Below, piece by piece: positions 1-7,694 of a stretch of 19,911 nt of DNA (position 1 is the stretch's first letter; the number at the start of each line of letters is the position of its first letter). The stretch is from the NCBI GenBank assembly GCA_024409025.1, contig JAKSUM010000002.1:1-19911 (forward strand). Direction: 5' to 3'. Position numbers and translations under genes: made by a program. This DNA comes from a bacterium (lineage in GTDB: Bacteria; Vulcanimicrobiota; CADAWZ01). The notes beneath the pieces were generated by a model. That model was not told the DNA's origin. It ran no database searches and saw only the letters and a program-made list of their open reading frames with translations.

Positions 1-278
1 AGCGTCGGGCATTTTTCCCGCGCGAGTAACCCATTTTCTGCCGGAGTTTTTCCCAAAAAGTCTATAAATTCTCGGTATTTGTCCATATATTCTGCAGGAA
101 GCCTGTTTCTTGATATATATTCCCGGATATAGTCTTTTTCCATCTGGGATGCTCCCAGATTGGCTATTCGTTTACAGCATACATTACAATTTTCGCATGG
201 ATTGCCGTCATATGATGGGAAAAAGGAATTAAGATTCTCATAAAACGCCGTTATGATTTCATATATCCTGTCGTCCAT
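1..278 (-). CDS. YkgJ-family cysteine-cluster protein (partial, C-terminus missing)
   Basis: The reading frame starts at the ATG at 278-276 and runs off the left edge, so only about 92 N-terminal residues are present. They contain a C-x2-C-x2-C-C cluster (C28, C31, C34, C35), which is the signature of the YkgJ/UPF0153 family. Those proteins are thought to bind zinc or an Fe-S cluster and have no settled biochemical role. The start overlaps the end of the upstream sugar kinase gene by 20 bp, which suggests translational coupling and places it third in the EF-G/kinase operon. The remaining cysteines expected further along lie outside the window. A further Cys just before the edge (KCP) fits the family. 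Family assignment rests on the cluster and its position near the N-terminus. Confidence 0.75.
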   Translation of the reverse strand, partial: MDDRIYEIITAFYENLNSFFPSYDGNPCENCNVCCKRIANLGASQMEKDYIREYISRNRLPAEYMDKYREFIDFLGKTPAENGLLAREKCPT

Positions 279-1203
279 GTATTGCTTTCTCCGTTACTAT
301 ATATTTAAGCATTTTATTGACGTCGGCAGGCGATGCAAGAGCATACATGCTGTTGCATGCGCAGGCAAGTCCGGCTGCTCCGGATTTTCTGAATGCTTCT
401 TGCGGAGATGTGCCTTTCATTCTTTCGGAAATATAATATGCGAACATAGTGTCTCCGCAACAGCAGCACAGGCCTTCTTTTTTGATAATCTGCCTGTTTC
501 TGTAAATTTTGTTTCCGCAGAAAAGCAGAGCGCCCTCATATCCGCCGGATATTATTATTTCCCTTCCTTCATGATTAAATCCGAATGCTTCTATTACATC
601 GTTTATTGATTCGGGAATTGAGCTTAGGGCAGGGGATATTTCCGATAGATTGGCCTTTAAGAACCTGAAGCGTGTATTTAAAGCCTTTTTTATGTCGGCA
701 GGAGACGGATCTAAGGCAAGCAGGGCACCGCGTTTTGCCGCCTCTTCATCGATAAGCTCATAAAAGCTTTTTCCCATTCCTTCAGGAAGAGATCCTCCGG
801 TGTGGAATATATCTCCTTTTGAACAGTGCTGGAGAGCCCAGCTTAATATTGTTTCCTCCTCTGCTTCCGGAAATGACGGGCCTTTTGAGTTGAACTTGTA
901 CCTGATGCCTTCGGAGTCCTCAAAGATTCTGTTCTCCCTTGTCTCTCCGCTTAATTCATACGAGCTGAAAGGTATTCTGTGTTGTTCAAGGAGCTTTAAC
1001 AGCTCTCTTCCCCTAAGGCCGCCTTCCGTGACGAGGGCAGTTGTCCTCATTCCGGCATATATAAGGGCTCTTGAAACATTCACCCCTTTTCCGCCGGGAT
1101 AATGCTTCTCCTCTTCAAGACGGGATATTGTTCCCGCTTTTATTGACTTGGTTTTTGCATATACGTCTATTGCCGGATTAGGGGTGAATGTTACTGTCTT
1201 CAT
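259..1203 (-). CDS. PfkB-family sugar kinase, 1-phosphofructokinase type
   Basis: This 314-residue protein has the usual length of the FruK/LacC branch of the PfkB (ribokinase) family, which phosphorylates fructose-1-phosphate or tagatose-6-phosphate with ATP in the cytoplasm. The N-terminal TPNPAID and the substrate motif GGKGVNVSRAL (GGKG at 37-40) are typical of that branch. The C-terminal ATP/anion-hole motif is odd. Where the family has GAGD, this protein has four consecutive cysteines followed by Gly-Asp (C246-C249, G250, catalytic D251). The catalytic Asp is kept but the first Gly of the motif is lost. The start lies 6 bp after the EF-G stop, with no clear ribosome binding site, so coupling to EF-G translation is likely. 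The stop is TGA and overlaps the next gene. No PTS or transcription regulator gene is adjacent, so the true substrate cannot be told. Confidence 0.85.
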   Translation of the reverse strand: MKTVTFTPNPAIDVYAKTKSIKAGTISRLEEEKHYPGGKGVNVSRALIYAGMRTTALVTEGGLRGRELLKLLEQHRIPFSSYELSGETRENRIFEDSEGIRYKFNSKGPSFPEAEEETILSWALQHCSKGDIFHTGGSLPEGMGKSFYELIDEEAAKRGALLALDPSPADIKKALNTRFRFLKANLSEISPALSSIPESINDVIEAFGFNHEGREIIISGGYEGALLFCGNKIYRNRQIIKKEGLCCCCGDTMFAYYISERMKGTSPQEAFRKSGAAGLACACNSMYALASPADVNKMLKYIVTEKAIHGRQDI

Positions 1204-1209
1204 GATTTG

Positions 1210-3282
1210 TTATTTCTTTTTTGAAGCGGCTTCCTTTATGACTTCTTCCGCCATAGATTCCGGAAGAGGCTCATAGCGGTGGAATTCCATTGAGAAGTTG
1301 GCTCTTCCGCTGCTGAGGCTTCTGAGGGATGTCGCATATCCGAACATTTCCTTGAGCGGCACTGTCCCGTTGATTTTCTGAGAGCCTTTTCTGAATCTTC
1401 TCATGCTGGAGATTTTTCCTCTTCTTCTGTTTACGTCTCCTATGATGTCTCCAAGATACTCGTCAGGCGAGTTGATCTCTATTTTCATTATGGGCTCGAG
1501 CAGTACAGGCGATGCATGTCTGAAAGCATCCTTGAATGCCATTGAGCCGCATGTTCTGAATGCCATTTCCGATGAGTCGACTGCATGGTAGGAGCCGTCG
1601 AGAAGCACTGCCTTGACATCGACAACAGGATATTTCGCAAGCGTTCCTTCGTTGAGCGCATCGACAATGCCTTTTTCTATTGCCGGTATGTATTCCCTTG
1701 GGACTACGCCACCCTTGACAACCTCGCTGAACTCGAATTCTTTTCCGGGATTCGGCTCGATTCTGATGACGGCATGGGCATACTGGCCTTTTCCGCCTGA
1801 CTGCTTTGAATACTTCATGTTTGACGTGGCTTCCGTTGTTATTGTCTCTCTGTATGAGATTGACGGCTGGCCTGTCTCGACATTGACCTTGAATTCTGTT
1901 CTGACTCTGTCTATGATGATTTCAAGGTGAAGCTCGCCCATTCCGGAGATGATGGCTTCTTCTGTCTCTTCATCAAAATGGAATGTGAATGAGGGATCTT
2001 CAAGCAGAAGTTTTTTCAGTGCTATTCCGAGCTTGTCCCTCTCCTGTCTGGAGTTTACTACCGCCTTGACACTTATTACTGCGGGAGGTACGGTAATGTT
2101 TTCGAGCATGATAGGGGCGTCAACTGCACAGAGCGAATCTCCTGTTGTCGTTACCTTCATTCCGATGAGGGCAATGATGTCGCCTGCTGAAGCCTCTTCA
2201 ACTTCTTCCCTGTCCTTTGCGAATATGCGGAGTATTCTGCCTATTCTTTCTTTTTTCTTTTTTGTTGAATTCCAAATTGTGTCTCCGGTCTTTATCGTGC
2301 CGGAGTAAATTCTTACGAATGTCTGCTGGCCTACAAATGGATCATGTATGATCTTGAATGCAAGACCTGCGAACGGGGCTGAAGCAGTGGGCTGGCGGAC
2401 AAGATTCTTTTCCCTGTCATCAGGATCGGTTCCGACTATTTTTCCTGCCTGTATAGGATCGGGGAGATAGTCAACGATGGCATCGAGGAGAGGCTGTATG
2501 CCGATGTTTCTGTAGGCTGCTCCACAGAATACAGGCGTGATATGGCCTTTCTGTACGCATTCGGCTGTTATTTTTCATATCAGCTGTGGGGTTATTGCCT
2601 CGTCGTTTCCGTCAAGGAACATCTCGAGCAGTTCGTCATTATATTCTGCGATTTTTTCAATGAGGATTCCGCGGTATTTTTTTGCGTTTTCCATAAGGAA
2701 ATCGGGAATATCAACTATATCATTGTGGCCTTCCTTGTAGGATATAAGCTTCATGTCAACGAGATCCACCATGCCGCAGAAATCTTCGCCGTCATACCAC
2801 GGAATCTGATATCTGACGGGATTTGCTCCAAGCATGTCGTCCATCATCTCCACGCAGCGGTCGAAATCCGCTCCTTCGAGGTCCATTTTATTTACGAATG
2901 CAATATGTGGAGTCCCGAATTTCTGAGACTGGTTCCATACTGTTTCCGACTGTGGCTGGACTCCTCCTACCGCACAGAATACGGCCACAACTCCGTCAAG
3001 TACTCTGAGAGATCTCTCAACTTCAAGCATGAAGTCCACATGTCCGGGGGTGTCTATGAGGTTAAGCCTGTGTTCACGCCAGTTGCAGCATATTGCTGCC
3101 GAGGCTATGGTGATGCCTCTTTCCTGTTCCTGTTTCATAAAATCCATTGTAGCTTCGCCGTTATGGACTTCGCCGAGCTTGCGGAGGAATCCGGTGTAGA
3201 ATAGTATGCGCTCGGATACGGTTGTTTTACCTGCGTCGATATGGGCTATAATGCCGAAATTTCTTGTTTTGTTAAGTGACAT
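1210..3282 (-). pseudogene. fusA: Elongation factor G, full length but interrupted by one in-frame TGA
   Basis: EF-G is the GTPase that moves tRNAs and mRNA through the ribosome. In some bacteria a second copy acts in ribosome recycling. From the ATG at 3282 to the TAA at 1210 the frame has 690 codons, the normal EF-G length, with no frameshift. G-domain motifs are intact: AHIDAGKT (13-20), DTPGH (77-81) and NKMD (131-134). Codon 236 (2575-2577) is TGA. It lies in the helical insert of the G domain, just before the conserved ITPVFCGAA strand. The rest, covering domains II to V, is intact and well conserved. If TGA stops translation, only a 235-residue fragment is made. There is no rpsL, rpsG or tuf beside it, so this is probably not the str-operon copy. 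The gene has a consensus promoter but no strong Shine-Dalgarno. It could be a recent nonsense mutation in a paralog, a sequencing error, or a readthrough site. Confidence 0.85.
2575..2577 (-). other. In-frame TGA inside the EF-G gene (codon 236)
   Basis: The minus strand reads CTG ATA TGA AAA ATA at this point. Frame before and after is the same, and sequence similarity to EF-G continues on both sides. By my alignment from memory, E. coli EF-G has Lys here and Thermus a hydrophobic residue, so the position is variable. A one-base change from AGA or CGA (Arg) would give the TGA. No selenocysteine is expected at this site. Confidence 0.8.
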
Positions 3283-3333
3283 GTAATTATTTTCTTTCTT
3301 ACTTTTCTTTTGTTGTGATAAATATAATTTGTT

Positions 3334-3362
3334 ATTATACTATTTTTTGAATTTTTTGTCAA
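3334..3362 (-). promoter_or_regulatory. Sigma-70-type promoter of the EF-G operon
   Basis: On the minus strand TTGACA (3362-3357) is followed by exactly 17 bases and then TATAAT (3339-3334). Both hexamers match the consensus perfectly. The -10 element lies about 50 bases before the EF-G start codon. No transcription factor site is obvious beside it. A promoter this strong suggests that the EF-G, kinase and YkgJ-type genes are well expressed. Confidence 0.85.
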
Positions 3363-3490
3363 ATCAGGGTGCTGTCTATTTGAAATTCTACGGCTGGAAT
3401 GTCGGACTTTAAGCTGTTCATTGTTTGTATGGGACATAAAAATTAAGTGGTTTTTCGGTACATGGATTAAGAATTCCATATTGTATTATA

Positions 3491-3519
3491 TTGATTTAAA
3501 ATAATATATTTGATATAAT
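3491..3519 (+). promoter_or_regulatory. Probable promoter of the first RTX gene
   Basis: TTGATT (3491-3496), a 17-base spacer and a perfect TATAAT (3514-3519) lie just before the gene. A GGAGG ribosome binding site follows at about 3539-3543, eight bases ahead of the ATG at 3552. The surroundings are very AT-rich, so the -35 match is weaker evidence than the -10. Confidence 0.65.
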
Positions 3520-3551
3520 AAAAGCAAATATATTTTTCGGAGGCATTCAAT

Positions 3552-5348
3552 ATGAATATATCCAATTCGGCTAACGCATCCGCTCTTACGGGTGCAGTGG
3601 TATATACTGCTCAGAAGACTTCTCCAGATCAGTCTGCAGTTCTTCCCAATATTCCTGAAGGGGCTTCCTTCTCATCTGACAGCATATCTCTTAGCGATGC
3701 GGCGGGAGTGGAGCTTGCCGCCCAGTCTGAAGCTCTGACTGAAGGAGGAAATTCAATTTCCTTTGATTCCTTTTTGTCTGATGTCTTGGTTCCTGCCAAG
3801 CAGGAAAAGATAGTTTTGAAGGGTACTGCGGAAGCCGACAGCTGGTCTATATCCAGAAAGGATGACGGGACATATGACGTGTCTCTTAATGGAGAGATAA
3901 CCAATTATTCTGAGGAAGATGCAAAAAGGCTTGTATTTAATTTGGGATCCGGAAATAATATTTTTGAAGCTGCCGAGAATGTTGGAATAGATCTTACTGT
4001 AAATGCGGGCAACGGCGACAACAGAATTACTGGCGGATCCGGAAATGACACTATATTTGCAGGTAAGGGCAATAATGTTATAGACGGCGGAGCCGGAAAT
4101 GACAGAATTACCGCAGGGAATGGCCATAATGTAATAAACGGCGGAGACGGGAATGACGTCATAAAGGTTAGAAACGGGAATAATTCAATTAGCGGCGGAG
4201 CCGGTGATGACATTATAAACGCAGGAACCGGAAATAATGAGATCCATGGTAATGACGGAGATGACATAATCAGAACTGCCGGCGGAGATTCCAAGCTTTA
4301 CGGAGAAGGCGGAAACGACTATATTGAAGGCGGATCCGGCAATGACGTAATATATGGCGGCGATGGCAATGACGTTATATACGGGCTTGGTGGCAATGAT
4401 TCCATATACGGAGGCGACGGCAACGACTATATTGACGGCGGAGCCGGCGATGACAGGATATACGGCGGAGCCGGGAAGGATATACTTTCCGGAGGCAGAG
4501 GCAAGGATGTAATATCCGGAGGAGCCGGCAAGGATGTAGTCATTGATGATGCCGCAGATATTTCGGATGCGGAGAGAAAGTCAAGCAAGATCTATGAGCT
4601 ACCTGCTGAAGGAACTTTTGGGTCCTCTGTAAGGGCAGATGACAGATCGAGCGCGAATTTCATAGAAAGGCTTGATTCGGATAAAACTACTCTATCGGCA
4701 CTTCCTTCCGGAAAAGCTATTCTTGAGGGAATTGACAAATCCGGACATACCGTAACTGTAAAGCAGGAGCCTGATGAGTATAAGAATGGCGGAGCGGCAC
4801 CTGTCAATTTTGAGGACTCGATCGTTAAAAGTGACGGATCTGCAAATGTCGGTTCAGATTCTAAAGTAAATATCAATCCTTCCTTCTCACTTAACGGATA
4901 TTCCAAGGATGCTGCTCCTCCGTCAGTTGTTTTAGGTCATGAGCTTGTACATGCCTATAATAATGCGACAGGCACAAATCTTAACGGATACTCGACGACA
5001 TTTAATAATAGTGACGGAACAAAGCACACTGCCGCCCCTCTGAGCACGGGTGTATTGCCAGGTTTATATGCCGGATATCAGGATGCTCTTGAACAGGCTG
5101 CAGGAGGAGTTATGGAAAAGGCTGGCGAGCTTCAGGCTGTCGGACTTCCTATGAATGCCGAAAATCTGGTTCATATTGATTTAGTGGATCATGGCTTTCG
5201 AGTCTCTTTCCCTAATGTTAATGAAGCCGGATTCTCTGCTGTTTCATACCCTGACGGAACAGTATCTCTTAACAACCCTGAGGGAATAAGCGAGAACGCT
5301 CTCAGAAGCGATCTCGGTCTTGCCCCCAGAGAGACCTACGGAAGATAA
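3552..5348 (+). CDS. RTX beta-roll protein with C-terminal M91-like zinc metallopeptidase domain (RTX-1)
   Basis: The 598-residue protein has three parts. Residues 1-87 are Ser/Ala-rich with no signal peptide. Residues 88-135 form a module shared with the other two RTX proteins here. Residues about 131-335 are a long run of GGxGxDxI-type nonapeptides, the calcium-binding beta-roll of type I-secreted proteins. The C-terminal ~220 residues carry HELVH at 463-467 followed by AYNN, a distal ELQAVGLP (E526, candidate third zinc ligand) and a tail NALRSDLG. This order (NPSFS, HExxHAY, QAVGLP, ENxxRxDLG) resembles family M91, known from the type III effectors NleD and HopH1, which cleave host proteins. 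What substrate this one cuts is unknown. No ABC/HlyD/TolC exporter is in the window. The gene is monocistronic, with its own promoter and terminator. The M91 call comes from motif memory. The HExxH and beta-roll are seen directly. Confidence 0.8.
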   Translation: MNISNSANASALTGAVVYTAQKTSPDQSAVLPNIPEGASFSSDSISLSDAAGVELAAQSEALTEGGNSISFDSFLSDVLVPAKQEKIVLKGTAEADSWSISRKDDGTYDVSLNGEITNYSEEDAKRLVFNLGSGNNIFEAAENVGIDLTVNAGNGDNRITGGSGNDTIFAGKGNNVIDGGAGNDRITAGNGHNVINGGDGNDVIKVRNGNNSISGGAGDDIINAGTGNNEIHGNDGDDIIRTAGGDSKLYGEGGNDYIEGGSGNDVIYGGDGNDVIYGLGGNDSIYGGDGNDYIDGGAGDDRIYGGAGKDILSGGRGKDVISGGAGKDVVIDDAADISDAERKSSKIYELPAEGTFGSSVRADDRSSANFIERLDSDKTTLSALPSGKAILEGIDKSGHTVTVKQEPDEYKNGGAAPVNFEDSIVKSDGSANVGSDSKVNINPSFSLNGYSKDAAPPSVVLGHELVHAYNNATGTNLNGYSTTFNNSDGTKHTAAPLSTGVLPGLYAGYQDALEQAAGGVMEKAGELQAVGLPMNAENLVHIDLVDHGFRVSFPNVNEAGFSAVSYPDGTVSLNNPEGISENALRSDLGLAPRETYGR

Positions 5349-5368
5349 AAAAAATTGTAAGCAGCACT

Positions 5369-5440
5369 CATATAAATCCTGACGGGACTCGCAATGTCGG
5401 ATGCGGTTCAAATATAGAATATAATCCTTCCCCCATTAGG
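5369..5440 (+). pseudogene. Decayed fragment of an M91-like domain
   Basis: One frame here, different from that of the preceding gene, reads DGTRNVGCGSNIEYNPSP. The intact RTX-1 protein has DGSANVGSDSKVNINPSF just before its HExxH site. The DNA shares blocks such as GACGG, AATGTCGG and AATCCTTCC. There is no start codon, ribosome binding site or active-site motif. I read it as the remnant of a duplicated RTX/metallopeptidase gene whose remainder was deleted. The match is short, so chance is not fully excluded. Confidence 0.55.
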
Positions 5441-5454
5441 CAATTAATAAATAT

Positions 5455-5490
5455 AAAAAAAGCCGCAGTATTTTCTGCGGCTTTTTTTTT
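5455..5490 (+). terminator. Rho-independent terminator after RTX-1
   Basis: A perfect stem AGCCGCAG / CTGCGGCT (5461-5468 and 5475-5482) with a 6-base loop is preceded by an A run and followed by an uninterrupted T tract. The symmetric A and T flanks could let it work in both directions. It separates RTX-1 from the S46 peptidase operon. Confidence 0.92.
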
Positions 5491-5507
5491 AAGGTGCACC
5501 TTAAAAA
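5486..5507. promoter_or_regulatory. 22-bp perfect palindrome, possible operator
   Basis: The core AAGGTGCACCTT (5491-5502) is self-complementary, and the flanking T and A runs extend perfect symmetry to 22 bp with no loop. It starts in the T tract of the RTX-1 terminator and lies about 100 bases before the S46 peptidase start. A zero-loop palindrome is more like a dimeric protein binding site than an RNA hairpin. No regulator gene is adjacent, so its use is unproven. Confidence 0.45.
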
Positions 5508-5605
5508 TAAAAAAAATAATTAAGGGATTTTAGGCTTTTCTTGTCGAATATCTTAAATTCACGATGTTTTATTATCTTTTATCAGCTTTTTGAAAGGATA
5601 TTTTT

Positions 5606-7675
5606 ATGCTTAAATTTTTCGCCCAGCTTCTCGTCGGAGCTTTTGTTCTTGGAATAACCTCAATTCCTGCTTTTGCGGCTGAGGGAATGTGGACTTTCGA
5701 CAATATACCCGTAAAGGCAATTAAGCAGAAATACGGCTTTGAGCCCACACAGGAATGGATTGACAACGTGCGTCTTTCAAGCGTCAGGTTTAATGACGGC
5801 GGAAGCGGATCCTTTATAACGCCTACTGGTCTTGTCATAACCAACCATCATGTTGCGGTAGGTCAGCTTCAGAAGATGTCCTCGGAAAAAAAGGACTATG
5901 TCAAGGACGGTTTCTATGCTTCTTCTGTCGAAAAGGAAGTCCCTTGCAAGGATTTGGAGCTTAATGTTCTTGTTGATATGGAAAATGTCACGTCAAGGGT
6001 TCAGGCTTCATGCAATGGTCTAAAGGGCGGAGACGCTGTTAAGGCAAGAAAGGCTGAGATTGCCAAGATAGAAAAAGAGGGACTGAAAAAGACAGGGCTT
6101 CTTTCGCAGGTGGTTTCCCTTTATGGAGGCGGAGAATACTGGCTTTATTCATATAAAAAATATCAGGATGTCAGACTAGTCATGGCTCCTGAAAAGCAGG
6201 CTGCTTTCTTTGGCGGCAGCAGTGATAATTTCACATATCCCAGATATGATCTCGACTATGCCGTATTCAGGGTATATGAGAATGGCAAGCCTCTTGAAAA
6301 TAAGAATTATATGAGAATGAATCCTGAAGGCGCAAAGAACGGTGAGCTTGTCTTCATAACAGGACATCCCGGAACCACCCTCAGGGATCTCACATATTCT
6401 CAGGTACTGTTCAACAGGGACGTAAAGTATCCGGTCAGACTTGATTCAATAGATTCGGCCCTTAAGGCTCTTTATGAATATTCGGCAATAGGTCCGGAGC
6501 AGAAGAGAAGGGCAGCCACCAATATTTTCTATCTTGAGAATTCAAAGAAGGCCCTTGGCTCGGAATATGAAGGCCTGAAAAAAGCTGAATTTACGGATAT
6601 CCTCAAAAATAAGGAAGCCGAGCTTATTAAGAAGATTGATGCGGATCCTAAGCTTAAGAAGGATACGGGCAGCGCTTTTGAGGATGTCGAAAAGGCTATG
6701 AAGCTCTATGGAAGCAGGTATGAGAAGATTGCCTATTCATATATAGTCGGATACAGGCTTCCAAAGACGGCCTTCAGCATTGTGTTCTACGCAATGGAGA
6801 CTGTGAAGCCTGACGGGGAAAGGATAAACGGATATCATGATTCGCAGCTTGAGACATGGAAATATGTAAACTTCTCTCCGGCTCCTGTCTATGATGATCT
6901 TGAAAAGGCAATGCTTAAATGCGAGCTTGAGGAAACTCTCAAAAAGCTCGGTCCGGATGATCCTGTCGTAAAAATCGCGCTTGACGGAAAGACTCCTGAA
7001 GCCCGGGCGGAGGAGCTTATATCCGGAACAAAGCTTAAATCCGTTGAATACAGAAAGCAGCTTGCTGAAGGCGGAATGGATGCTGTCAGAAACAGCGAAG
7101 ATCCTCTTATTAAGTTCGCCCTTAAGCTTGCCCCTATAGTCCAGTCTAATATTAAATGGTCTGAAAAAAATGTCGAATCAGTCCTTGTTCCGGCAAAGGA
7201 AAAGATAGCCGCCGCAAAATTCGCAGTATACGGAAAGAGCGTATATCCTGATGCCACATTTACCCTCAGACTCAGCTATGGTGAAGTAAAAAATTACGAG
7301 ATGAACGGCACGTTTGCTCCGCCTTACACGACATTCTACGGACTTTTTGACCGCTGGCTCGGATTTGGCGGCGAAGGTGACTGGACTGTTCCTGAGTCGA
7401 TAAAGAAGAATGCTTCGAAGATCAATCTTTCGACTCCCTTAAATTTTGTTTCGGATAATGACATAACAGGCGGAAATTCAGGTTCTCCGGTCGTCAATGC
7501 AAAGGGAGAGGTTATCGGAGTTGTTTTTGACGGCAATATAGAGAGCCTTCCCGGAAGATTCGTTTACGATGAAAAGGCTAACAGGGCTGTTTCTGTACAT
7601 GCCGGCGGAATCATCGAGTCAATGAAGAACGTATACGGAGCTGAAAAGCTTGTTAATGAAATATTAGGAAAATAA
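5606..7675 (+). CDS. Family S46 dipeptidyl-peptidase (DPP7/DPP11-like), exported
   Basis: Family S46 enzymes are periplasmic serine exopeptidases that release dipeptides from the N-terminus of oligopeptides and feed amino-acid-using, often asaccharolytic, bacteria. The 689-residue length is normal. A signal peptide of about 24 residues ends in AFA before AEG. The chymotrypsin-type triad can be placed: H82 in TNHHV, D217 in DLDYAVF, and S625 in GGNSGSP. Eighteen residues after the Ser is G643 (VVFDG). In the family this position is Gly in DPP7, which prefers hydrophobic P1 residues, and Arg in DPP11, which prefers acidic ones. I therefore infer a DPP7-like preference. The gene opens a co-directional run and ends TAATAA, 19 bp before the adenosine deaminase gene. 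The ribosome binding site (AAAGGAT) is moderate. Confidence 0.93.
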   Translation: MLKFFAQLLVGAFVLGITSIPAFAAEGMWTFDNIPVKAIKQKYGFEPTQEWIDNVRLSSVRFNDGGSGSFITPTGLVITNHHVAVGQLQKMSSEKKDYVKDGFYASSVEKEVPCKDLELNVLVDMENVTSRVQASCNGLKGGDAVKARKAEIAKIEKEGLKKTGLLSQVVSLYGGGEYWLYSYKKYQDVRLVMAPEKQAAFFGGSSDNFTYPRYDLDYAVFRVYENGKPLENKNYMRMNPEGAKNGELVFITGHPGTTLRDLTYSQVLFNRDVKYPVRLDSIDSALKALYEYSAIGPEQKRRAATNIFYLENSKKALGSEYEGLKKAEFTDILKNKEAELIKKIDADPKLKKDTGSAFEDVEKAMKLYGSRYEKIAYSYIVGYRLPKTAFSIVFYAMETVKPDGERINGYHDSQLETWKYVNFSPAPVYDDLEKAMLKCELEETLKKLGPDDPVVKIALDGKTPEARAEELISGTKLKSVEYRKQLAEGGMDAVRNSEDPLIKFALKLAPIVQSNIKWSEKNVESVLVPAKEKIAAAKFAVYGKSVYPDATFTLRLSYGEVKNYEMNGTFAPPYTTFYGLFDRWLGFGGEGDWTVPESIKKNASKINLSTPLNFVSDNDITGGNSGSPVVNAKGEVIGVVFDGNIESLPGRFVYDEKANRAVSVHAGGIIESMKNVYGAEKLVNEILGK

Positions 7676-7694
7676 TAAAAAGGAGGTATTGTAA

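Noticed and set aside
2575..2577. A general alternative genetic code (TGA as Trp or Gly)
   Set aside because: About a dozen other genes have no internal TGA, and TGG is used for Trp throughout. One TGA cannot support recoding of the whole genome.
2542..3204. A 220-codon plus-strand open frame opposite the EF-G gene
   Set aside because: It is the complement of conserved EF-G codons, has no ribosome binding site and no recognisable motif.
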